Positions 7,247 through 15,069 of a stretch of 19,118 nucleotides of DNA are shown in pieces (position 1 is the stretch's first letter; every line of letters starts with the position of its first letter). The notes beneath the pieces are model-generated. The model worked only from the letters and a program-made list of their open reading frames with translations. It searched no databases and was not told the DNA's origin. The stretch spans positions 1-19,118 of the forward strand of contig JBOHLS010000036.1 in assembly GCA_050729835.1 (NCBI GenBank). Reading direction: 5' to 3'. Origin of the DNA: REEB95 sp050729835 (lineage in GTDB: Bacteria; Pseudomonadota; Alphaproteobacteria; ATCC43930; CGMCC-115725). Both the position numbers and the translations under genes were made by a program.

Positions 7247-8344
7247 CTATACCGCTTGACGCCGACTTGCTTTCTGGCCGTCGAACACGGCCCATACGCC
7301 ATCTAACTGATCCCAACTGCCGCGGCTTGCCGCCTTGGAATACTCCGTCGCGCGCTGCTCGAAGAAATTGGCGTGTTCGACACCGTTCAGGATTTCGACC
7401 AGCCAAGGCAGCGGATGTGGGCGAAGCTGGCGGTAGCCGCCTTCGGTTTCGCCGAAATATCCGAAGACCGGAGGCAGCTTGAGCTGGGTCAGGCGCCAAT
7501 CGGCGACGTAGTGGACATAGGCCTTGATGTCCGCGGCGGCCATGCCGTCGATTTGTCCCAAGCCGAAAGCGAGATCGACGAACCGCTCCTCGAGACCCGC
7601 CATGGTTTTCGCCACGTCGACGATATCGTCGCGCACTGCCTTCGTGACTGCGCCGGTTTCGCGGTGCCATTCGTGATAGAGCCGTATGATGCCCTCACAA
7701 TGCAGGCTCTCGTCGCGCACTGACCAGCTTACGATCTGCCCCATGCCGTTCATCTTGTTGTGGCGCGGGAAGTTGAGCAGCATGGCGAAACTCGCGAATA
7801 GCGCCATGCCCTCGGTGAAGGCCCCGAACATGGCGAGGGTGCGCGCCACGTCCGCGACCGTGCCGACGCCGAAGCCGTGCATGTAATCGGCCTTGGCGCG
7901 CATGGCCTCGTATTCGCGGAAGGCCGCGAATTCGGCCTTGGGCATGCCCAGCGTTTTCAAAAGCAGCGCATAGGCGTCGATATGCACTGTCTCCATGTTG
8001 GAAAAGGCGGCCATCATCATCTGCACTTCCAGCGGTTGGAAGATCGGGATGTAGCGCTTCAGATAATTGTCGCCGACCTCGACATCCGACTGGGTGAAGA
8101 AGCGGAATATCTGGGTTAGCAGGGCGCGCTCGGCATCGGTCACGCGGGCCGAGCTCCAATCCTTGATGTCGGCGCCGAGCGGCACTTCCTCGCCCATCCA
8201 ATGGGTCTGCTGCTGGCGCTTCCAGCAGTCATAAGCCCAGGGATAACGCTCGATGTCGTAGGTGCCGGTCGCGGTCAATAGCCCAACCCGGCCGGTGCCG
8301 ATGAGTACGCGCGGATCAAGATAGGAAATTCCGGTCACTGACAT
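7247..8344 (-). CDS. nrdB: Class Ia-type ribonucleotide reductase, beta subunit
   Basis: A 365-residue R2 protein that houses the di-iron/tyrosyl-radical cofactor and passes the radical to NrdA for deoxyribonucleotide synthesis. All expected residues are present: D87, E118, H121 and the radical tyrosine Y125 (NMETVHIDAY), then E178 (FTEGMALF), E212 and H215 (RDESLH). The D, E, H, Y series is offset by exactly three from E. coli (D84, E115, H118, Y122), supporting a tyrosyl-radical di-iron enzyme. The C-terminal tail is the expected flexible part that docks on NrdA. I chose the ATG at 8344, which overlaps the nrdA stop by 10 bases and so implies translational coupling; the frame is open further upstream but that is inside nrdA. 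It should share the cobalamin-riboswitch control of nrdA. Confidence 0.95.
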   Translation of the reverse strand: MSVTGISYLDPRVLIGTGRVGLLTATGTYDIERYPWAYDCWKRQQQTHWMGEEVPLGADIKDWSSARVTDAERALLTQIFRFFTQSDVEVGDNYLKRYIPIFQPLEVQMMMAAFSNMETVHIDAYALLLKTLGMPKAEFAAFREYEAMRAKADYMHGFGVGTVADVARTLAMFGAFTEGMALFASFAMLLNFPRHNKMNGMGQIVSWSVRDESLHCEGIIRLYHEWHRETGAVTKAVRDDIVDVAKTMAGLEERFVDLAFGLGQIDGMAAADIKAYVHYVADWRLTQLKLPPVFGYFGETEGGYRQLRPHPLPWLVEILNGVEHANFFEQRATEYSKAASRGSWDQLDGVWAVFDGQKASRRQAV

Positions 8345-10251
8345 GCCAGGCACTCCTCGTAATCGGTGCGGATGGATTGCGTTTCTTGTTGCTCGGCTTT
8401 TTCGAGCCTGCCGGCGAAATCTGCGCGGCTGACCGACTTCGAGCGGCAGTAATAGAGGCTCTTGATGCCGCGCTTCCAAGCCGTCCAATGCAGCATGTGT
8501 AAATCCCACTTGTCGATGGCGGCGGGCAGATAAAGGTTGAGCGACTGGCTCTGGCAGATGAACGGCATCCGGTCGGCCGCGAGATCGATGATCCAGCGTT
8601 GATCAATCTCAAAGGCGGTGCGGAAGAGCGCTTTCTCATCGTCGCTGAGCAGGTCGAGATGCTGCACCGACCCTTCGTGTTCGAGAATCGACTGCCAGGT
8701 TTCCGGCGTATCGGCGGCCTTTTCGGCAAGCAGCTTGGAAAGCGCCGGGTTGCGCACGACATAGCCGCCCGACAGCGTCTTGTGATTGTAGATGTTGGCG
8801 GGGATCGGCTCGATGCAGGCGCTGGTACCGCCGCAAATGATGCTGATCGAGGCCGTTGGTGCGATGGCGATCTTGTGGCTGAAGCGGGCGTTCATGCCGC
8901 GTTCTGCCGCGTCGGGACAAGGGCCGCGTTCCTGCGCGAGGCTCACCGAGGCGGCATCCGCCTCCCGGCGGATCTTGCGAAAAATTTTCAGATTCCAGGA
9001 TTTGGCCAGCGCGCTCTCGAACGGTATGGCCTTCGCCTGGAGGAAGGAATGGAAGCCCATGACACCGAGCCCGACCGAACGCTCGCGCAGCGCCGAATAG
9101 CGCGCGCGCTCCATGCTGCCGGGCGCCACCGTGATGAAATGCGTCAACACGTTGTCGAGCATGCGCAACACGTCCTCGATGAAGCCCGGCGCGTCGGACC
9201 ATTGATCCCAGGTCTCGATATTGAGCGACGACAGGCAGCACACCGCCGTACGTTCCGCGCCGCGATGATCGCGGCCGGTCGGCAGGGTGATTTCGCTACA
9301 CAGATTGGAGGTCGAGACCTTGAGGCCGAGTTCGCGCTGGTGCTTGGGCAGCGCGCGGTTCACCGCGTCGATGAACAGCAGATAGGGTTCGCCGGTTTGA
9401 AGCCGCGTCTCCAGGATTCTCTGCCAAAGCTGGCGGGCGTTCACCTCGCGGATGACTTCGCCGTTTTTCGGGCTGCGCAGGGCGAAGGGTTTTCCCGCAC
9501 CGACCGCGTCCATGAATTCATCAGTGATGTTGATGCCGTGATTCAAGTTCAGGCCCTTGCGGTTGAAATCACCGGAGGGCTTGCGAACCTCGAGAAATTC
9601 CTCGATCTCCGGATGGTGAATGTCGAGATAGACGGCGGCGGAGCCGCGCCGCAGCGAGCCTTGGCTGATCGCCAGGGTGAGGCCGTCCATGACATGGATG
9701 AACGGGATGACGCCCGAGGTCTGGCCGGAACCTTTCACCGCCTCGCCGATGGAGCGCACCCGGCCCCAATAGGTGCCGATGCCGCCGCCGTTGGAGGCGA
9801 GCCAGACATTCTCGTTCCAGGTGGCAACGATACCTTCGAGCGAATCCGGAACCGAATTGAGAAAGCACGAGATCGGCAGGCCGCGCGTGGTGCCGCCATT
9901 AGACAAAATCGGCGTCGCCGGCATGAACCAAAGCCGTGACATGGCGTCGTAAAGCCGCTGGGCATGGTCGCGATCGTCGGCGAAGGCGCAGGCGACGCGG
10001 GCGAACATGTCCTGGAAGCTTTCGCCCGGCAGCAGATAGCGGTCCTGGAGCGTGGCCTTGCCGAAGGGCGTCAACAAACCATCGCGGCTATGATCGAGCT
10101 GCAGATCGCTTGGCTTCGGCGGCGCCGCGAGCGGCGCCGGAGCGGGCGCGCGCCTTATGGCGGCGGAGGATTCCGGCCTTGGCGGATTCGGCGGCGGCAC
10201 GCGGAAGACGAGATGACCATTGCGGTCGAAATCATAAGCAGGCGAGGACAT
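8335..10251 (-). CDS. nrdA: Class Ia-type ribonucleotide reductase, alpha (catalytic) subunit
   Basis: A 638-residue catalytic subunit that reduces ribonucleotides to deoxyribonucleotides. Visible active-site residues: C129 (GLPISCFLNS), N316-C318-E320 (NLCSE, holding the thiyl-radical cysteine), C339 (AVCCLSSLN), the radical-transfer pair Y600-Y601 (SLYYCR), and the C-terminal shuttle CLAC (C634, C637). It is shorter than E. coli NrdA (761): residues 1-50 are Pro/Ala-rich and no N-terminal ATP-cone is recognisable, so overall-activity control by dATP may be absent. The ATG at 10251 follows AAGGG by about 6 bases; the frame upstream to 10371 is noncoding leader. It forms an operon with nrdB (10-bp overlap) and follows a cobalamin riboswitch, so it should be repressed by B12. 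Confidence 0.95.
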   Translation of the reverse strand: MSSPAYDFDRNGHLVFRVPPPNPPRPESSAAIRRAPAPAPLAAPPKPSDLQLDHSRDGLLTPFGKATLQDRYLLPGESFQDMFARVACAFADDRDHAQRLYDAMSRLWFMPATPILSNGGTTRGLPISCFLNSVPDSLEGIVATWNENVWLASNGGGIGTYWGRVRSIGEAVKGSGQTSGVIPFIHVMDGLTLAISQGSLRRGSAAVYLDIHHPEIEEFLEVRKPSGDFNRKGLNLNHGINITDEFMDAVGAGKPFALRSPKNGEVIREVNARQLWQRILETRLQTGEPYLLFIDAVNRALPKHQRELGLKVSTSNLCSEITLPTGRDHRGAERTAVCCLSSLNIETWDQWSDAPGFIEDVLRMLDNVLTHFITVAPGSMERARYSALRERSVGLGVMGFHSFLQAKAIPFESALAKSWNLKIFRKIRREADAASVSLAQERGPCPDAAERGMNARFSHKIAIAPTASISIICGGTSACIEPIPANIYNHKTLSGGYVVRNPALSKLLAEKAADTPETWQSILEHEGSVQHLDLLSDDEKALFRTAFEIDQRWIIDLAADRMPFICQSQSLNLYLPAAIDKWDLHMLHWTAWKRGIKSLYYCRSKSVSRADFAGRLEKAEQQETQSIRTDYEECLACQ

Positions 10252-10302
10252 GCGGCACCCTTTCGGTTGAGCCGGGGAGCACGCAGCGGACGCATTGCCT
10301 GG

Positions 10303-10334
10303 AAAAACGGGACGGTCAATCGCCGTCGAACGGC
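10303..10334 (-). terminator. Candidate attenuator in the nrdA leader with a competing hairpin
   Basis: On the minus strand GACGG (10327-10323) can pair with CCGTC (10315-10311), followed by CCG and five T (10307-10303): a short intrinsic-terminator shape. An upstream hairpin (10334-10322, GCCGT/ACGGC) uses the same bases of the stem, so the two cannot form together. They sit between the riboswitch and the nrdA start. The stems are only 5 bp, so this is a proposal. Confidence 0.4.
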
Positions 10335-10367
10335 AAGCGACCACCGGGGCACCCCGCCCGAGGACGT
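10333..10367 (-). repeat. Expression-platform block shared with the metE leader (nrdA copy)
   Basis: Eleven bases after the aptamer, 35 nt match the block at 11072-11109 of the metE leader with no substitutions, only a 2-nt and a 1-nt indel. The centre, CGGGGTGCCCCG, can form a GC-rich hairpin. Since platform sequences are normally not conserved between riboswitches, this shows common origin. Confidence 0.85.
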
Positions 10368-10378
10368 TCACTGTTCAC

Positions 10379-10530
10379 GGCAGGTCTCCTGGCTCGCGGG
10401 TCCTAGTGGCTGTCGAGCCTTCCCGATGCGGATTGCATCAGTGGCGCAAGACGACAGCAACTCGCCGCTTACAGTTGCGGGGGCAGCCCCGGCATAGCCG
10501 CTAAACACGGCGCACCGGCTTCCCTCTTAG
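10379..10530 (-). promoter_or_regulatory. Cobalamin (adenosylcobalamin) riboswitch of nrdAB
   Basis: Reading the minus strand, the leader has the conserved cobalamin aptamer landmarks in order: GGGAAGCCGGTG near the start (10524-10513), the core GCCCCCGCAACTGTAAGCGG (10484-10465), CCACTG (10446-10441), GGGAAGGC, and the final B12 box GAGCCAGGAGACCTGCC (10395-10379). The nrdA ATG lies 128 bases further on. Cobalamin riboswitches normally shut off expression when the ligand is bound. Placement before class I reductase genes fits known cases in which B12 represses the B12-independent enzyme. A perfect 6-bp hairpin (10531-10552) sits just 5' of the aptamer. Confidence 0.95.
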
Positions 10531-10567
10531 CCCCAGATGTAGATGCCTGGGGAACCGTGGACGCTAA

Positions 10568-10597
10568 ATCTTGTGCTCCGCTGGCTAACCTCGTCAA
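10568..10597 (-). promoter_or_regulatory. Candidate nrdAB promoter
   Basis: On the minus strand TTGACG (10597-10592) is followed after 18 bp by CAAGAT (10573-10568). Transcription would start near 10561, about 30 nt before the aptamer. The -10 is weak; support comes mainly from the -35 and the position. Confidence 0.45.
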
Positions 10598-10827
10598 GGG
10601 CGATCTTTTCGTCGGCGAAGCCGCTTCGCGTCTTATGGAAGCAAGACAGCAACCTCATTCCTTCGCATCGCCGATTAAAGTCGTTATCGGCCTGCCGCCA
10701 CGTTCGGATGGTTAGGGGATCGAGGATCAGTCGCTCTGTATTTCGCCGACCGGTACGTTGCTCAAGGCGATACGCTGGCCATGTAGCACCGTATTGGCGC
10801 CCGTGCTCATACCTCGCAGGAGCCAAG

Positions 10828-10856
10828 TTGACAGTAAGGTATTCTCGGATTAGCTA
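10828..10856 (+). promoter_or_regulatory. Candidate metE promoter
   Basis: A perfect TTGACA -35 (10828-10833), a 17-bp spacer and TAGCTA as -10 (10851-10856). The start would be near 10863, about 34 nt before the aptamer, mirroring the layout on the nrd side. Confidence 0.65.
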
Positions 10857-10896
10857 GAGCCGTCGTGGTTCTTTGGGCCTATTTTTTGGCCGAGAG

Positions 10897-11060
10897 CTAA
10901 GAGGGAATCCGGTGCGGTGTCGTCCCTAACGGGGTGACGCCAATGCCGGGGCTGCCCCCGCAACTGTAAGCGGCGAGTTGCTGTCGCAACGTGTCACTGG
11001 TGCCGAAAAGCATCGGGAAGGTCAGACAGCAATATTGACCCGCGAGCCAGGAGACCTGCC
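10897..11060 (+). promoter_or_regulatory. Cobalamin (adenosylcobalamin) riboswitch of metE
   Basis: The aptamer landmarks appear in order: GGGAATCCGGTG (10903-10914), the core GCCCCCGCAACTGTAAGCGG (10954-10973), CACTG, GGGAAGG, and the final B12 box GAGCCAGGAGACCTGCC (11044-11060). From 10943 to 10986 it is identical over 44 nt to the nrd riboswitch. It precedes metE, the best-known target of cobalamin riboswitches in proteobacteria, where bound B12 reduces expression because MetH can do the job. Confidence 0.95.
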
Positions 11061-11411
11061 GCGACATCTGTACGTCCTCTCGGGCGGGGTGCCCCGGTGG
11101 GTCGCTTGCAAAGCTATGGCAATCGCCATCCGAACTTCTTGCATGCGCTCCCCTCGGTCCAGCCCCCAACAGTATGGGGTATGCCGATGTTGCTCTCTTT
11201 CCGGTGCCATGATGGATGCAATCTACCGGTCGCAACCGATCGCCTAACACCAGTGGAAACTGCCCATCGCAACAACCGTGGGAAGCGGGTTCAGCCCGAG
11301 TCTTAAGCCCCCTACTGCTTGCTCAATTTGGCTTCGGTTACCTCGAGGCTTGGTTACCCCTCTTCATCACACGCCGCGTATCCGCGCGTCGGTCGACACG
11401 AAAGGCACTCA
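11061..11411 (+). promoter_or_regulatory. Long metE leader downstream of the aptamer
   Basis: There are 351 nt between the aptamer and the metE ATG. The first part holds the shared platform block (11072-11109). Further hairpins are possible (ATGGC-AATC-GCCAT at 11115-11128; CGGG-TTCAG-CCCG at 11287-11299), but none is followed by a T-run, so no intrinsic terminator is evident. No credible leader peptide or second riboswitch class was recognised. Confidence 0.5.
11072..11109 (+). repeat. Expression-platform block shared with the nrdA leader (metE copy)
   Basis: Twelve bases downstream of the aptamer, this 38-nt block equals the 35-nt nrd block (10333-10367, minus) plus a 2-nt and a 1-nt insertion. 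It contains the same GC-rich hairpin around GGGGTGCCCC. Confidence 0.85.
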
Positions 11412-13742
11412 ATGTCCATCATCGTCAGCACCCTTGGCTTCCCGCGCATCGGCCCGCGTCGTGAGTTGAAGACAGCGCTTGAGAGCCATTGGTCAGGCAA
11501 GATCACTGCGCAGGCACTCCTCAATGACGCCGCAGCGCTCCGGGCAGTGACCTGGGCGCGTCAGCACACTGCCGGAGTCACACACATCCCGAGCAACGAC
11601 TTCTCTCTCTATGACCATGTGCTCGACACCAGCGTCATGGTTGGTGCGATTCCTTCCATTTATGGCTGGGCTGGCGGGGAGATATCCCTCGACACTTATT
11701 TCGCCATGGCGCGTGGCACGCACGGCGGAGAGGACGCTGAAGATGATAGTGGCCACGAGACGCACAATCACGGATTGCCGGCGCTCGAAATGACCAAATG
11801 GTTCGATACCAACTACCACTACATGGTGCCAGAGTTTGTGCAGGGGCAACGCTTCACGCTGGCGTCGACCAAACCGATCGATGAGTTCCTCGAAGCCAAG
11901 GGTCAAGGATATCACACGCGACCCGTTCTTCTTGGTCCGGTGACGTATCTGCTACTCGGCAAGAGCCGTGACACGAACTTCGATCTGCTCTCGCTTCTTC
12001 CCGGTTTGCTGCCAATCTATGTGGAGATTCTCCGCCGCCTCGGTGCTGCCGGAGCAGACTGGGTGCAAATCGATGAGCCGGCGCTAGTGCTCGATTTGGA
12101 TGATCGGGCACGAACTGCGTTCAGAGTGGCTTATTCGACCTTCGCGCAAGCTGCGCCAAGCATAAAACTACTGTTGACAACCTATTTTGGTGCGCTCGGC
12201 GACAATCACGACACGGCGCTCAACCTACCAATTGCCGGGTTGCACTTCGATCTTGTCCGCGCGCCCGACCAACTTGACGCGGTGATTAAAAAGGCACCAG
12301 CGAACCTCGTGCTTTCCCTGGGACTGATCGATGGCCGCAACGTCTGGCGGGCAAATCTCCCCGCCCTTCTTGATCGTGTCGAGCCGCTCGTCAAGCGCCG
12401 CGGTTTGGACAAGCTGATCCTCGCTCCCTCTTGCTCCCTTCTGCATGTGCCGGTTGATCTTCAACAAGAAACGGAGCTCGATCCGGACCTCAAAAGCTGG
12501 CTGGCCTTCGCCATACAGAAGGTCGAAGAGCTGACGGTCCTCGGCCAGGCGCTCAACGAAGGTCGTGATGCCGTGGCAGGGATATTGGCCACGTCGGCGC
12601 AAGCCGCTGCTGCCCGCAAGATCTCGCCGAAAATCCATAATCCGGCGGTCCAACGAAGGATGGCCACCGTGACGAGGGATATGTCACGGCGGCACGCGGT
12701 ATTCGAGAAACGCCGTCGCCTTCAGCACGAGCGCCTGGCGCTGCCGGCTTTCCCGACCACTACCATTGGCTCCTTCCCTCAGACCGCAGAGGTCCGTAAA
12801 GCGCGTGCAGCGCACACGCAGGGCACACTGAGTGACGCTAACTACATAGGTTATCTGCGCAAGGAGACCGAAGCGGCTGTGCGGTGGCAGGAGGAAATCG
12901 GTATCGATGTACTCGTTCACGGCGAGTTCGAGCGTAACGACATGGTGCAATATTTCGGTGAGCAGCTCGCCGGCTATGTCTTCACCAAGCACGGATGGGT
13001 ACAGAGCTATGGCTCACGCTATGTCAGGCCGCCAATTATCTTCGGCGATGTTTCGCGCCCGAAGCCAATGACCGTGGAATGGTCGGCCTATGCCCAGTCG
13101 TTAACGACTCGGCCAATGAAGGGCATGCTGACCGGACCCGTCACGATGCTGCAATGGTCGTTCGTGCGAGACGATCAGCCCCGTGATCAGACTTGCCGTC
13201 AGATCGCGCTCGCACTGCGCGATGAAGTCGTCGATTTGGAGAAGGCTGGTATCCGCATCATCCAGATCGACGAGCCCGCGATCCGTGAGGGATTGCCTCT
13301 GCGCAAGATAGAATGGCAAGCCTATCTCGATTGGGCGGTGGAGTGCTTTCGTCTTTCCGCCTCTGGCGTGGCGGATGAGACGCAGATTCACACCCACATG
13401 TGCTATTCCGAATTCAACGACATCATGGCTTCCATCGGCGCGATGGATGCAGACGTGATCTCCATCGAGACGGCGCGGTCAAAGATGGAGTTGCTTGAGG
13501 CGTTCACCAACTACCACTATCCCAATGAGATTGGACCGGGCGTCTATGACATCCACGCGCCACGTCTTCCCGGCGTCCAGGAAATGACCGATCTCCTGAT
13601 CAAGGCGAGCAAGAGGCTCGCCGCCGACCAGATTTGGGTCAATCCGGACTGTGGCCTCAAGACACGGAAATGGGAAGAAGTGCGGCCGGCTCTCGTAAAC
13701 ATGGTCCAGGCGGCAACACGGATGAGAGCCGGCGTCCGATAA
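11412..13742 (+). CDS. metE: Cobalamin-independent methionine synthase
   Basis: A 776-residue enzyme that transfers the methyl group of 5-methyltetrahydrofolate polyglutamate to homocysteine, the last step of methionine synthesis, without B12. The N-terminal barrel begins in the usual way (STLGFPRIGPRRELKTALE), and the catalytic C-terminal barrel starts near FPTTTIGSFPQTAEVRKARA. The zinc ligands are all present: H662 and C664 (THMCYSEF), E686 (SIETARS) and C747 (NPDCGLKTR), each offset by exactly 21 from E. coli MetE (H641, C643, E665, C726). I chose the ATG at 11412, preceded by AAAGG at 6 bases; a TTG at 11319 in frame is unconvincing. The length and residues indicate an intact enzyme controlled by the upstream cobalamin riboswitch. 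Confidence 0.97.
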   Translation: MSIIVSTLGFPRIGPRRELKTALESHWSGKITAQALLNDAAALRAVTWARQHTAGVTHIPSNDFSLYDHVLDTSVMVGAIPSIYGWAGGEISLDTYFAMARGTHGGEDAEDDSGHETHNHGLPALEMTKWFDTNYHYMVPEFVQGQRFTLASTKPIDEFLEAKGQGYHTRPVLLGPVTYLLLGKSRDTNFDLLSLLPGLLPIYVEILRRLGAAGADWVQIDEPALVLDLDDRARTAFRVAYSTFAQAAPSIKLLLTTYFGALGDNHDTALNLPIAGLHFDLVRAPDQLDAVIKKAPANLVLSLGLIDGRNVWRANLPALLDRVEPLVKRRGLDKLILAPSCSLLHVPVDLQQETELDPDLKSWLAFAIQKVEELTVLGQALNEGRDAVAGILATSAQAAAARKISPKIHNPAVQRRMATVTRDMSRRHAVFEKRRRLQHERLALPAFPTTTIGSFPQTAEVRKARAAHTQGTLSDANYIGYLRKETEAAVRWQEEIGIDVLVHGEFERNDMVQYFGEQLAGYVFTKHGWVQSYGSRYVRPPIIFGDVSRPKPMTVEWSAYAQSLTTRPMKGMLTGPVTMLQWSFVRDDQPRDQTCRQIALALRDEVVDLEKAGIRIIQIDEPAIREGLPLRKIEWQAYLDWAVECFRLSASGVADETQIHTHMCYSEFNDIMASIGAMDADVISIETARSKMELLEAFTNYHYPNEIGPGVYDIHAPRLPGVQEMTDLLIKASKRLAADQIWVNPDCGLKTRKWEEVRPALVNMVQAATRMRAGVR

Positions 13743-13827
13743 AGCCTGGGAAGCGCCCGCATTGAAGCGAAGGCCGAGGGCACGCTCACGGGAGTTGAAG
13801 CACCGCCGGATAAGGAGAAAATTTCGC

Positions 13828-14547
13828 GTGCTTTCGCGTGAACAGATCGAGCAGATTCTTGCGGCGCATCGGTTGTACGTGGAGACGGAGCGGCGCGAGG
13901 GCCACCGTGCGAATTTCGGATCCGCCGATCTGACCGGGATGAATTTCTCGGGGCTCAATCTGCGGCGGGCTAGAATGGATCACGCCATCCTCAGAGGGGC
14001 CGATTTCACCCGGGCCTGTCTGCAGAGAGCCAATCTCATCGGCGCGATCTTACATCAGGCACGCCTTGACGGTGCGGATTTGTCGGATGCGCGGCTTAGC
14101 GGCGCTAACCTCGTTTCGGCGAGCCTCGAGAACACCTGTCTGACGCATGCGGACATGGAGTTCAGTGTTATGACAATGGCGGCGCTCTCTGGTGCCTGCT
14201 TACGGTCAGCAGACATGAGTGGCGTCATTCTCGAGGCCGCGGTGCTCACGCGGTCCGATCTGCGTGAGGTGAACCTCCGCGGAGCGGGCCTTCGCGACGC
14301 ACGGCTCGATGAAGCGGACCTCCGAGAAGCCCGCCTCGGCGGCGCATTTCTGGTTGGCGCGTCGTTGCGCGGAGCCGATTTACGCGGTGCATATTTGCGC
14401 TTGGCACGCTTCGATGGCGCGGACCTGTCGGGGGCCAATTTCCGTGACACGGAAGGTCTGACCCAGGCTCAGGTCGATCGCGCCCACCGCGACATCAACA
14501 CCAAACTTCCCGACGGTTTGACGAGGATTGAAGATGGCATGGGATGA
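13828..14547 (+). CDS. Pentapeptide-repeat protein, long
   Basis: A 239-residue protein. After a short helical head (LSREQIEQILAAHRLYVETE) it has roughly 35 A(D/N)LXX-type pentapeptides from about residue 27 to 215, for example ADLTG, ADFTR, ANLIG, ADLSD, ADLRG, ending near GANFRDTEGLTQAQVD. Such repeats form a right-handed square beta-helix; functions range from DNA mimicry to unknown, and none can be assigned here. There is no signal peptide or membrane segment. I chose the GTG at 13828 because AAGGAG lies 10 bases upstream; the frame is open to a TTG at 13762, but that part is basic and unlike the family. It follows metE by 85 bp with no terminator seen, so read-through from metE is possible. 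It overlaps the next repeat gene. Confidence 0.85.
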   Translation: MLSREQIEQILAAHRLYVETERREGHRANFGSADLTGMNFSGLNLRRARMDHAILRGADFTRACLQRANLIGAILHQARLDGADLSDARLSGANLVSASLENTCLTHADMEFSVMTMAALSGACLRSADMSGVILEAAVLTRSDLREVNLRGAGLRDARLDEADLREARLGGAFLVGASLRGADLRGAYLRLARFDGADLSGANFRDTEGLTQAQVDRAHRDINTKLPDGLTRIEDGMG

Positions 14548-14923
14548 GCATGTCGTCTTGCTCAGGCGCGGCGCGACTGAGTGGAATAGGTGGCGGACGG
14601 AACAGCCTGTGGCACCAGACTTATCCGGTGCCCAGCTGCGAGGACTTGATTTGAGCGGGTTCGATCTTTCTCTGACAGATCTTCGGGGCGCCGATCTGCG
14701 GGGAACGAAGTTCTGCGATGCAGACCTGTCCGGCGCCCAACTGGATGGGGCGAACTTCTTCAAAGCGGTACTCGACGGCGCCAATCTGGCCGGGGTGTCT
14801 CTGTCGGCCGCCCAATTCCTCAATTGTGCCCAACTCGTGGTTAGCCGGAATTGGCAGTCGGCCTTCCGCGACGACGCCCTTGGCTGCGGCGCTGCTATTC
14901 CAGATCGGACACCTTCAGGATAG
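14534..14923 (+). CDS. Pentapeptide-repeat protein, short
   Basis: A 129-residue protein. The head, WDEHVVLLRRGATEWNRWR, is of the kind often found before pentapeptide repeats in proteobacterial proteins. About 13 repeats follow (DLSGA QLRGL DLSGF, then ADLRG, ADLSG, ANFFK, ANLAG) up to about residue 97, and the tail is non-repetitive. The ATG at 14534 overlaps the end of the longer repeat gene by 14 bases, with GAGG just upstream inside that gene, so the two are translationally coupled and probably act together. A fused ancestral gene split by frameshift was considered, but the distinct head and the good start site argue for two proteins. No partner or target can be inferred. Confidence 0.85.
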   Translation: MAWDEHVVLLRRGATEWNRWRTEQPVAPDLSGAQLRGLDLSGFDLSLTDLRGADLRGTKFCDADLSGAQLDGANFFKAVLDGANLAGVSLSAAQFLNCAQLVVSRNWQSAFRDDALGCGAAIPDRTPSG

Positions 14924-15069
14924 GTCTGATGATGGGGATCACCCTAAATGACCTCCAGTCGCAGCTGAATATCTTCAAGTCTCTACCAAAAATCGTCGAC
15001 TGAGTGTGAAAGATGAATTTTGTGCTGAGTGAGCGGGGCATCCCGGAGCCCACCACATCACGCGGTTGT

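Larger units (their letters stand above)
10531..10896. other. Divergent promoter region between the two riboswitches
   Basis: This 366-bp stretch lies between the two riboswitches, which face away from each other. It should hold both promoters; candidate pairs are listed separately. An inverted repeat CCCCAG-N10-CTGGGG (10531-10552) borders the nrd side, and GGCC-N8-GGCC with a T-rich loop (10876-10891) borders the metE side. Short open frames here lack domain content and are not taken as genes. No NrdR box was recognised. Confidence 0.6.

Noticed and set aside
8599..9939. A 446-codon plus-strand open frame inside nrdA
   Set aside because: It is antisense to nrdA, whose active-site residues are all present; the frame has no ribosome binding site or domain.
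10543..10857. A 104-codon open frame between the two riboswitches
   Set aside because: It overlaps both candidate promoters, lacks a ribosome binding site and has no domain-like composition.
11319..11411. Earlier start for metE at a TTG
   Set aside because: The family N-terminus begins at the ATG at 11412, which has a good AAAGG at the right distance; the extension has no similarity and lies in the leader.
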